This document shows, one piece after another, positions 1 to 10,800 of a stretch of DNA of 64,000 nucleotides. The notes below the pieces were generated by a model. The model did no database searches. It worked only from the letters and a program-made list of their open reading frames with translations, and was not told the DNA's origin. Within the stretch, counting starts at the first letter, position 1. Each line of letters opens with the position of its first letter. The stretch is from Branchinecta lynchi (Eukaryota > Arthropoda > Branchiopoda > Anostraca > Branchinectidae), in NCBI GenBank assembly GCA_023053575.1, contig JAKZAP010000008.1, positions 3,242,715-3,306,714 of the forward strand, written 5' to 3'. The position numbers and the translations under genes are program-made.

Positions 1-1118
1 TAAGTGGAGGGATGCCCATGACTTCCTTAAAGTTGTCCATCTGTCCGTCTGTTAGCACAATAACTCTCAAAAGGGTGGAGATATTTTCCTTAAATTTGGC
101 GTAAGGACTCTTTGGGTCAAAGTTCAAAGGTCAAGTTCCAAGATGGGCTCTGTAGCCATACATTTAGGGGCGGTGGAGGAGTTTCAAATTGAGGGACGAA
201 AAAAAGGATTTTATAAATCTACTGAGATAGCCAATTTAGGTATAAGGAGACATGCTGAAACTGAATAGGAAAATTATTTTCTCGCCGGAAAAGTAGTTCA
301 CGCGGAAACTCAGCAAATGGAAAGTTTTTGAAAAAAAAGTGTAATCAGAAGTAGATTAGTGGTTTAATTTAGGGGTAAGAAGACACTCCGACTACATATA
401 AAAAAAAAAATTTTTTGCCGGAAAACTAGTTCGTCTGGAATCCGGCCAAAACCCTTTTATTTTTGGTTTTATTTGAACTTGATTAGATGTTCAATCCAGG
501 GGTAAGAAGACATGCTGAATCCGTATATGACAATCATTTTCCACCCGGCGATATAGTTCGCCCAGAATCTGGCTGAAATCGGAAAAATTGTTATAAGTAA
601 AAGTTTTTCTGAAGTTGGTTAGAAAATCGTTGTTAATGAGGCATGCTGATTCCTTATGTAAATTATGTTCGCAGGACAAACCCGGAATCCCGCTAAAACC
701 TGAAAAATTTTTAAAAGTGAAAGTTTTATCTGAAGTTGGTTAGAGGTTCGATATAGGGGTACGGTATGGAGATATGCTGAATTCGTTTTTGATCTTTTTT
801 AAAAGAAAATCAGCTCGCCAAGAATCAGGCAGAAACCGGAAAATTTGTCAGAAGTAAGACAGCTGGAAGTTTTGATCAATTCCGTCAAAGAATATATGAT
901 GTAGGCTCTGTGTAGGCTATATGAGTAGAAACATCTGCTGAATCCATATCTGAACTTGGTTTTCTCAGATGGTTAGCCATTGACCTTAATCTGTTTCTAA
1001 ACTTCAACAGTTAAAATTTTCAAGAAGTCTGGCAAAGACCAGATATACACAAGATCCAACTGCCAGGGTGAGATATGAAATTTTTGGGGATCCCATTGAA
1101 ACCTTTGGTCTTGTTTTT
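1..1118 (-). repeat. 137-bp-monomer hairpin element, copy i
   Basis: Degenerate tandem monomers of about 137 bp fill this block; the recognisable phrase is aagaagacatgctgaat followed by the unit part cgcccggaatccggc. The left edge of the window cuts the element near its palindromic end (the first bases, taagtggagggat, are the sequence that follows the terminal palindrome in other copies). The far end is the half-palindrome GGGATCCCATTGAAACC near 1088, which also ends the copy at 55610-56840. It has no coding capacity. Comparison with the other copies gives orientation -. Monomers have drifted with many indels, so the copy is old. Confidence 0.75.
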
Positions 1119-1836
1119 CTGATTTCAGGAAGTCAAGAAAGTAATACTTTGGATATCATACCCTGACCACTGGAGTGTGCAAACGCACCCTCCATTAGGC
1201 CCCTACAAAGAAGTTTCTTTTTAACAAACATCTGTTAAGACAACTTCAAGCTTTAAGTTCCTATGCCTCTCCTTTATATAAGGATACAAATATATATTCA
1301 ACAATATACATTTCATCATTTCCCAACTTGTTTCATGACGTCACACTGACACTGACCTTACCAGTATCGAATAACTCGCTGAGACTGAGGTTTAGACCCT
1401 AGACTGGGCCTAATAATTCACATTCCTCAGCCAAGGTACGTTTCTCTAAATCAGTTTTATATATGGAAGTTAGCCTAGGAAACAGCTTCACACAGTTATA
1501 CGTTCAAGTTTTCTATTCACAGATAGCACTTACCATTTTAGGTTTTTTGACAAAATTTATTTAGGCAAGTTCAATCACAATCGCCGTCTTCTTCTTCTTC
1601 TGAACTTTCCGAAGTTTCCGAATTCCACAAATGATTGACGATCGTTTTTGCGCCAAATTTGAAACCAAGAAATGCGATCGTTTAGGGCAATGCAGTGACT
1701 GGTTTCCAAGTAATTCTAACGTGCATTGCAGAGAGAGTATCTCAAACCCTTAGGATTCGAACTGGAATAGGGTAAATCAAATCGGGAGTAAACGTAAGTT
1801 CCGTCATCTGGCCAACTACATCTGAACTTTGAAAGT
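1119..1836. other. 5' flank of CNTD1, no gene seen
   Basis: No reading frame with coding character or repeat family was recognised. The reverse strand near 1570-1640 can be read as a short acidic C-terminal-like peptide with a run of Glu codons from a CTT repeat, but no splice acceptor opens it, so it is not called. The stretch probably holds the promoter and 5' UTR of the CNTD1 gene that starts at 1837. Confidence 0.4.
1275..1343 (+). promoter_or_regulatory. TATA-like and CRE-like motifs upstream of CNTD1
   Basis: TATATAAG occurs at 1275-1282 and a perfect CRE palindrome, TGACGTCA, at 1336-1343, about 500-560 bp before the CNTD1 ATG. CRE sites are common in promoters of germline genes in mammals. 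Here both motifs could be chance, and the CRE lies downstream of the TATA box. Promoter function is an inference. Confidence 0.25.
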
Positions 1837-1876
1837 ATGACAAGTCCTGGAGGAAAAAAAGTTCTTCAAAAGGTTT
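1837..1876 (+). CDS. CNTD1: CNTD1 exon 1
   Basis: ATG at 1837 opens 13 codons (begins MTSPGGKK) and ends in phase 1 at the consensus donor GTAAGA. It was chosen because it joins exon 2 in phase; no family conservation is expected at this terminus, so the start is the least certain part of the model. Confidence 0.5.
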
Positions 1877-4800
1877 GTAAGATAATTTAATTTGACTTTC
1901 TCCTATACGGATCTGTGTACTCAGTCAGGGATTATTACTGTTATTGTGCAAGGAAGGCCAAACTCTATCACAAACTCTGATCGCACTTGGCCCATTGTCT
2001 CAATTGACTCAATCCCCAAATATAGCCTACAATTGATGGTGAACAAACACTCTAAACACAATTGATGAAATCACGACTCTTTTATTGGGGATTCCCCCTC
2101 AAAATTTGGAGCTTTTCGACAATTTTCTTGGCCATTTAGGCAAAGGCGCAAAATGGCCATTTCCCAAAAAAATGTTGCTGGGTTCCAGCTCAATCATTTC
2201 AGCGATAGTCGCTTGTCAAATTAAGGAGAGAAAGGGTAAATTTTGTTGGATGGAGGAAGCATGTGAACTATATTTCCTCCACTTCAGAATATATACAATG
2301 TAACTTTTCCCTTTGTTTGACAGCCTTTCTCGAAAGTGAGGAAGCTTAGACCCTAATCAATTTAAATAGATGGTAAGATTTCAGAAAACTGATAGCGACC
2401 TTGTGACACTTTAGCTGCGATAAAGCTAAAATCTTGAAAACAGAAAAACTGTGTCTCCATAGTTTCCAGCAGGTTTTTCGAACCTGTCCAGGAAAAGTTC
2501 AAGGCTTTACTCAAGGTCTCCAGGATGAGAACAACTGTAAGCTCTAATACCTTGGTTTCAGTTAGTCACATAGCTGGTTGTTTCTGACATCTTTTGTATT
2601 ATTGTGATTGAGTGGTCTATCACAGCCGCCACAGGGTGAGAAAATATAAGCTCTAGAACCTTAATTTCTTAGATTCAGTCATATAACTTGTTATTTCCGA
2701 CATGTTTTGCAATACTGCGGTAGAGAGACAGGTATCTTTCCCAATATCCATTTAGAAAAGAAGAAGATAGGCCTATTTTTGCAGTGAACCCAACTGTAGT
2801 AGTATTCATTTCAGGGGGATATACTTTTCCTTTCTTTTTCTAGCCAATGACGTGTGGAATGATCCTTTGAACCAACTGGGTCATGGCGATTTTGGTAAGT
2901 TACTTACAATAAGCAGAGCCCAATGATCGAGTAGTCCAGCTCTCGTCAGTTTTGGCCAGTTCTGACATCAGTTCAGTTAGTAAAAAATTTTCCGGCTCCA
3001 GCCGGATTCCCGTCGCACTACATGTTCGGGTAAAAAATGATTGTCATACACGGATTCACCATCTCTTTACCCCTAAATCGAATATCTAATCAACTAAAAT
3101 AAAACTCTAACTTTTAACAATTTTCGGTTTTGGCCGGATTCCGGGCGAACTACTTGTCTGGATAGAAAATTGTTTTCACATAAGTGTTCAGCATGTCTTC
3201 TTACCCCTAAATCGAACATCTAATCAACTCCAAATAAAACTTTTACTTTTAACAAACTTTCCGGTTCTGGCCGGATTCTGGGCTAACTACTTGTCCGGCG
3301 ATAAAACGGTCTTCACCATCGTGTTTAGCATGTCTTCTTACCCTTGATTCGAACATCTAATCAACTTCAAATAAAACTTTTACTTTTAACAAACTTTCCG
3401 GTTTTGGCCGGATTCCGGGCGAACTACTATTCCGATGACAAAATGATTGTCACCATCGTGTTCAACATGTCTTCTTACCCCATAATCGACTATCACATTA
3501 TCTGTTTAAAAATATTTAATTTGCCCCTTAATCTAAAACCCCTCCCCCACCCCTAAATGTAGGGCTAAATAGCCCGTCTACGAACTTGACCTTACTCTTG
3601 ACCCAAAGAATCCTCACACCAAGTTTCATCAAAATATCTCATTCCCTTCGAGAGTTACAGTGCGCACAGACGGACGGACGGACAGACGGACAACTTTTCC
3701 GATGTCATAGCTATCCCTCCACTTACGTTTTGGGATCCCAAAAACAACTTATTTTTGTATGATTTAATTGAATACATTGAATTATTTGTGTAGCCTAGTG
3801 TTAAGGGATTTTTTTGATTTTTTTTCACTATATGCTCTAGTAGTAACGTTCAAAATCTCTACGGCCGTCCCCACACCTCAAAGTTATGCTATGATGCGGA
3901 AAATCAGAATCTCGACACAAATGTGGTTTTTCAGTGGCCAGTGGTAAGGTTGGTGAACGCGTGGCTCACACATATGTTGACGAACGCCAAGCACATCATC
4001 ATCACTTTTGCCTGTCTCCTAACCGATTTCGTTTTCATCATTAGAACATTGACAATCTGCCATTTTATTTTTTGTAAGCCGTGTTCGTCAAGAATACAAC
4101 ACAGGGAGTGGCGAAACTAGGGGGGGGGGGGCAACTGGGACGTTTTTTATCATTCCGTTACCGACAAAAGCTCTGTAGGTAAAACATGAAACTTCTTGTT
4201 GGGAAATTGGCAGCGTTTGTCAGTGTGCAGGCGGTGCGTGGATTCAGTACTGACAAGAGCTCTGAAAAGTTGCGTTTGTATTGAGATTCAAATCCGCGTT
4301 ATAGTAGAATTTCCGCCGTTGATATCTTAACGTCATACTAGTGCAAATAGTGAAAAATTAAAAATCCCTTGACAATATGTTAAAACAATATGATGTAATA
4401 TTTAAATAATGCAGTGTGTTTAATTAAATGGTACAAATATAAGTTGGCTTTTCGGTTAAAATTTAAGCTTGCTTGGCAAATTTAACTCAAGATGTCGCTT
4501 AAAGTTTTGGCAGCTGCCCCCCCCCCCCCCCCCCCCCACGAAAATATTAGTCGGTAAAACGGATGTTTGTCGGTGCAAAGCACCGTCAAACGCTTTTATC
4601 ATTCCGTTACAGACAAAAGCTCTGTCGGTAAAACATGAAACTTCTTGTTGGGAAATCGGCAGCGCTTGTCGGTGCGGACGGTGTGTGCATTCAGTACTGG
4701 CAAGAGCTCTGAAAAGTTGCGTCTGTAATGAGATTCAGATCCGTGTCATAGTAGAAATTTGAGTTCTAAGGACGGATGATTAACCGTCGTGGATCGTGGA

Positions 4801-7800
4801 TGATTAAAGCCAATCGTTTAAAGGCTCTCTAAATGAAGCCTACAAGTTCGTAAAACGTAAGCGGTGCGCGAGTCATGGTCAGAATACACTGGTCCGGATG
4901 AAGAGTCCTGGCTTGGTCCTGGTTAAGCATTTTAGCGCCGAGTTCGATCCGCCGGACTCAAATTTAGAAGCTATTTATGAAAAATTACTTGGTCAGTCAA
5001 TATCCTCTCACAGTTTCGGTTTTGTTGAAGATATGACGATGCTGCGTCTGGCTGTTCGCCGGGTTCAGAAAAAGTATTCTCGTGGGATATATAAGCTGTG
5101 CGGTATGCATCTTGTTTACGGTACAGGATATTGATGAATCATCTCCTCATTTTATATCAGATTATATTTAAACTGGACTTGTTCCAGACACCTTTATTAC
5201 TGGAGTTTTAACTCCGGTTTTAAAAAAGAGCAAAGATCCAGCTCAGTGTGAATCTTACCGCCCTGTGTCACCTGTTTTGTGTAAATTAATGGAGTTTTGG
5301 GTAATTGAGGAGATTAATGCATTATGCTTGCCGCCCGATACACAGTTTGGGTTCAAGCGTGGTATGATTAGGGAACATGACACATGTTCATAGTATTGTA
5401 GCTAATGTATTCATAGATTTTGTTGAGATAGGAGAGACTGTGTATCTTGTAGGACATGATGTACGATGTGCCTTCAATTGGGTATACATTCTCATTGATT
5501 ATATTCTGCTAGCAGTAGAGGTCTAGACAAACCAGTTTGCGGTTTTAGTGGAGTGTTCTTTGGAACATTCCACTATTGCGAGCGCTTTAGCAGCTTTCGG
5601 CTATCGGTTTCCGGTTTTCACCGTATTTTTGGAGCTCGTAACCCATGAACCAGTGCCATTATCAAGTTCAAGCTTCATACACTAGTGGGTATTGGGATCA
5701 AGTTGTGTCTTTTGGGGGTCCTACCCCCCACCCCAACCCGGTTCAGGGGGAAATGGGCCCAGATTGCCCAGTGAATAATGTTCAGAACTTGACCAGAACT
5801 GAACATAGGACAAAGAAATTCCTTGTACTTGTAGATCCTAGGGCTGGGAAATTGCTTTTAAAGTTGCACCTCCCCCCCCCCCCCCACCCGTTCATGGGTA
5901 ACTGGGCCCAGATTGCCTATAGGAGAAAAGTTCGTTACCCATGACAGGAATCAAGAGGTATAATGTTGAAACTTGATAGGTTTGTGAGCATTGGGGTCTC
6001 TTTTTACTTTTTGCAGGTCCCAAAACCCCGCCCACACTTGGTTCAGGGGCAATTGGGCCCAGAATGCCCATTTTTAATGTTTTAACTTCACAATAACTGG
6101 AGATAAGGCGATGAAATTCCGTTGTGCTTTTGGATCATAGGGGTTGGGGAATTTGTGGAGTTGAACCATCCCCCACCCTCCCCGTTCGTGGGCAAGTGGG
6201 CCCAAATTGCCCATGAAAAAAAGTGTTTAAGCCGTGACTGGAATCAAACTCTAATCTCTATACTTGGGAAAAAAAGGTGTAAATACGCATTTCGATGGGT
6301 TCATGGACAGCTGGGCCCAGATTTCCCATGAGTTAAGTTCGTCTATGACAAGTCTCAAGCCCAACTCTTGTATATTGGGGAGTTATATCCATGGATGAGG
6401 GTTTTGGTGTAACAGAAACAAATAAGACGACGCAACGTACTTTAATCTTTAACGAACAGTTAGAAACTGGACTGTTTTGTCATATGATGGATGATATGCC
6501 GTTCTTAGTGAATTGTGACAAATGGGGTATTAAGCTGCTACGATTTCGTTTACTGCATTTGTTATTACCTTGCTAATGGAAAAGATGTTTAAAGGGTCGG
6601 ACTGGCTGGCAGACGATGGTTGGAACTCAGGCTATTCGTGCAAGATTTTCAACATTTCTTTGGACTTATACTTGTTGGTTTGTTTACATTCAAAGCTTTT
6701 AAAGTGGGATGATTACAAATTAGGTTATTTTAATACTTGTTTGGTTATTGGGGATGGGAAAGGTCTTGGTTCCAAAGCTGTTTGTATATAAAATGTGATA
6801 AACATTTTACTTTCAAACTCCACGTCTGAGCGCTTGCGCATTTGTTAGAAATGTGTATAAGAAACTGCATGTCAAAATCAGACTCAAATCTAATGATATT
6901 TCAGTTGTTCAAATCCCGTTTAAGAAAGGTATCCGCCAGGGTGCGATCACGTCACCACCATTGTATAATAACAGTGTAATTGATTCACAGACAAATGTTA
7001 TGACTACTTCTGTATTTCGTGGGTTGGATCTGTCATTACTGAATTATGCTGATGACATTTTAAATCTGACTAGAGCAGCTTCTATGATTGAAACAAATGT
7101 TCGGATTTTAAATGATGAATATGCAACTACAGGTCTGTCTGTCAATGCTAAAAAAGTGAAGTGCTGACATTCCGTGGCCCATAAAGATCTTAACGACATA
7201 GATAAATTTAAGCTTTGCGATCAAGAGTCGATGTCTCTCAGATATCTTAGACTTCCTATCGGTAGAGACATGGAGTCCGCTCGAGATGGACTTATTAGCC
7301 AGTTTTCACTTAGGACACGCAAAGCATATGGAGCACTTGTACCGTGCAAAGCGAAATATAACTGCCAGGTCCTAGCCCGCCTCTATTTGACTTTTGCAAA
7401 CCATCTTCTAGCACTATCCTCTGTTTGACCCGTATTTACGGCGACCGATAAGAAATGCATCCGTTCAATTTATTTCAAGTACGTCAAGTTTTTACTGGAA
7501 TTGCCATTCTGGATCAGATACGCTTATATTGCGAGAAAATACGGTATTGCAAATCCAAATCAGCATATGAAAGACCGGCGTAGTCGTTTTGCGGCGGGCT
7601 TGGAAATTAGCACAGTTTGTATCTTGCTATAGGCGTATTCTTGCCGTTCCTCCGGGGGGAGTCGAAGGCAACGGCTAGAATATAGGGAGTCACTCCAGCC
7701 GGACTCCGCGTACAGAAACAGTGAGAACACGGCTGGAATGCTTCCAAAATCGATTTTGTTCGAAAAAAAATATGCAGTTGACGAATTAGTCTGGATCCAC

Positions 7801-10800
7801 TTTATTTTTGGTTTTGTTTATTCTGATTGCTTCTAATTAATTTTACATTGCACTAAAACCAGCAAAAACGTATTCCCCTCCGAATCTGAAAGGGAGTCCT
7901 TTCTGATGACGGCGATGATGAACGGAGCATTCCCCGTGCGTGGTATCCACTCCTCAAGTGGAGTCCTCGGGAAACGGCGAAAATACGCCTTATGTTGTAA
8001 TTTAGTCTTTGTGTTTTATGTATTTAGCTGATGTAGATCTATTGCAGTTGTTGTTTTGTTTTTTCTTTCCTTTTTTTCTTCTTTTCATACTCCATTTAGG
8101 ACGCTTCATTTTCATACAAATGGATAATAAGTATATCATCATCATCTTACCTTTTTTTTGCACTTAATTCGAAACCCCCTCCTCTGCCTCTAAATATCGA
8201 AAGAACCCATTTACAACGTGGCGTGTACTTTGCTTGAACAACACATTTCTCTACCCCTTCGGCCTTCAACCCCCCGACAAGACAGATTTCAATGACTAAA
8301 CCCAAAGAATACGTACAAGAAACGTGACTCCCTCCGTAAACAAAGCGATCGTCCGACGCGCAGAGCTTTCGCCTGTATGGATAATAGTGCAGTATACATT
8401 TTGTCGTTTCCCTCTTTTGTTCTTTATTTCATTTTCTTCCATTTACTCCGTTCTTGTTCAGTTTGAATGTAACGGGTTATAAAGAATATATATATATACA
8501 TACACACAAAGGGGTAGGGTTGCCCCAGGACAGCCACCTGTTTTTTTTTCTTTCGAAAACTGATCGATAGATTTTATGAAATGGTTCACTAGACAGTTGT
8601 CGGATGCTTTCTGCCGTCTTACCCAGTAACATGCCAGCTGGGATCGCATACCCTTTTGTTTATCTTTAGTGTGTCCGAAAGTTGCAACAATAACATGTCT
8701 CCTCACGCTATATTGACTATATCATTGGGTTTAAAAATTTCATGCTAAACATCCGGATTCCGGGCGAACTACTTGTCCGGAAAAAAACAGTTTTCATTTT
8801 CGAATTCAACATATCATCTTACCCCAGAATGGAGTCTAATCCACATCAGATTCAACTTTAACTTTCTGCAAATTTTTCGGTTTTTGCCGGATTTTGGGGT
8901 GAATTACTTGTCCGGCGCGAAAATAATTTTCATATTCGGATTCAGCATAATTCCTTACCTCTAAATTGACTATCTCATTAGCTTTTAAAAAAAAAATATT
9001 TGTGCCCCTCAATTTGATACCCCCTCCCCCACCCCTAAATATACAGCTTTGGGGCCCAATCTACGAACTTGGCCCATCCCTTGACCGAAAGAATTGAAGA
9101 ATTCTCACTCCAAGTTTCATCAAAATATCTCATTCCCTTCGAGAGGTATCGTGCTCACAGACGGACGGACAGATGGACAACTTTTACGAAGTCAAAGGTA
9201 TCCCTTCACTTACATTTCGGGATCCAACAGACATGTGTGGAAATTACAAATCTGGAAAGGTTCATCTGTCGGGAATATTCTACTTCCTCTGGGTTTGCCC
9301 CGGGTATCGTTTTTATGGCACTTGAGCACACTCAAGTGCCATATAGCGATCGTAATTTCTGTCGGTCTGTCTGTCCGTCATTCTGTCGGTCTGTCCAGGT
9401 TTTGCTAGTTTGGGCACTTCCACACAAGCTAGGACGATGAAACTTCGCAGGCATATCAGGGACCCGACCAGATCAACTTACAAATAATCACTTCCCCAAT
9501 CCGACTGTCCCCGGATCGGGGAGTCCGGAAACTATAAAGCAAAAGGGGAGCAAAGCGTAACAAAGAGAGCGCTACCCAAAGGCGGGACCGATCCGCGGAC
9601 CTCTCGAGTCGCGAGTCCTGTGCTCTACCACGGGGCCAAGACTTGACGTATGAAAAAACGGGTGCGGGAGTAGATACGCTTTAAAGATTAAAGTAAGACC
9701 AAGTGGTCACAATGAAAGTGGTTAAACTAAACAAATCTCGTGAAACGCTTCCACATAAGCTAGGACAATGAAACTTGATAGGAATATAAGGGAACCGACA
9801 AGATTAACTTGGAAATAATCACTTTCCAGATCCGATCATAGTGGGGGGAGTGGAGGGATGGGAAATCCGGAAACTATTAACATGCATAACTTTGGAAAGG
9901 GTAACCGGACATGCGTGAAACTTGACATGTGTCAAGGACAAGTGTTTCGGATATTCAGTTTCAAATCCGGACCAGATTCGATACCTGTGGGGGGGGGGCG
10001 GCAGGGGCAACCCGAGGGGGGATGTCGAGGACCCCCTCCTCCTCAGCCCCGGGGGGGCTGCACCCCCAGCCCCCAGAAGGTCTGGGGAAGAAAATTGGGG
10101 TAATCCAACTGAACTTGATGATTTTTATGGAGTCGACCGGATTATTGCTTAGGTCAGGGAATTGACTGGATGATAGGGATCAGGGTATCTACCGGACTTC
10201 ACCCCAAGGAATCTACTAGAATTTTGGAATCTACCGGGATTTTGCTTAGGGAATCTACCTGAATTTTGCTCAGAATTTACCGGAATTTTGCTCAGGGAAT
10301 CTACCGGAATTTTGCTTTGGGAATCTACCGGAATTTGCTCAGGGAATCTACAGGAATTTTGTCAGTGCATTCACCGAAATCTTGATCAAGGAATCTACCG
10401 GACTTGTCTCAGGGAATTTACTGGAGGATGGATTAAGGGATCTACCGGACTTCGCCCCACGAATCTACTAGAACTTCAGAATCTACCGGGATTTCGCTCA
10501 GGGAATCTACCGGAATTTTGCTCAGGGAATCTACCGGAATTTTGCTCAGCGCATCTACCAAAATATTGCTCAAGGAAACTAGCGGAACTTGTCTCAGGGA
10601 CTTTACTGGAGGATGGATCAGGGGATCTACCGGACTTCGCCACACGGAATCAACTAGAATTTCGGAATCTATAGGGATTTTGCTCAGGGAATCTACCGGT
10701 ATTTTGCTCAGAGAATACCGGAATTTTGCTCAGGGAATCTACCGGAAAGTCTTTCCCAAGGAACCTATCGGAACTTGTCTCTAGGAATTTACTAGAGGCT

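Larger units (their letters stand above)
4860..8146 (+). pseudogene. Non-LTR retrotransposon with YADD reverse transcriptase, broken
   Basis: Reverse-transcriptase pieces lie in order in several frames. Near 5200-5390 are VLTPVLKKSKDPAQCESYRP and QFGFKRGM (template and primer-grip region). At 6853-7167 are KGIRQGAITSP and the catalytic box NYADDI. At 7174-7600 are C-terminal parts, including a KYGIANPNQHMKDRRSRFA motif. Many frameshifts and stops make it dead. Two elements are inserted in it (5547-6390 and 7631-7990). The 3' end is probably the ATC repeat near 8135-8146. It lies in CNTD1 intron 2. The YADD box and the C-terminal motif set it apart from the other LINEs in this window. Confidence 0.75.

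Noticed and set aside
1570..1650. Reverse-strand acidic C-terminus (..SESSEEEEDGDCD, stop)
   Set aside because: It derives from a CTT microsatellite, and no acceptor or start lies between it and the upstream in-frame stop.
4100..4540. hAT-like end CAGGGAGTGGCGAAAC with G tract
   Set aside because: No right terminus or duplication; the region is instead explained partly by a direct duplication.
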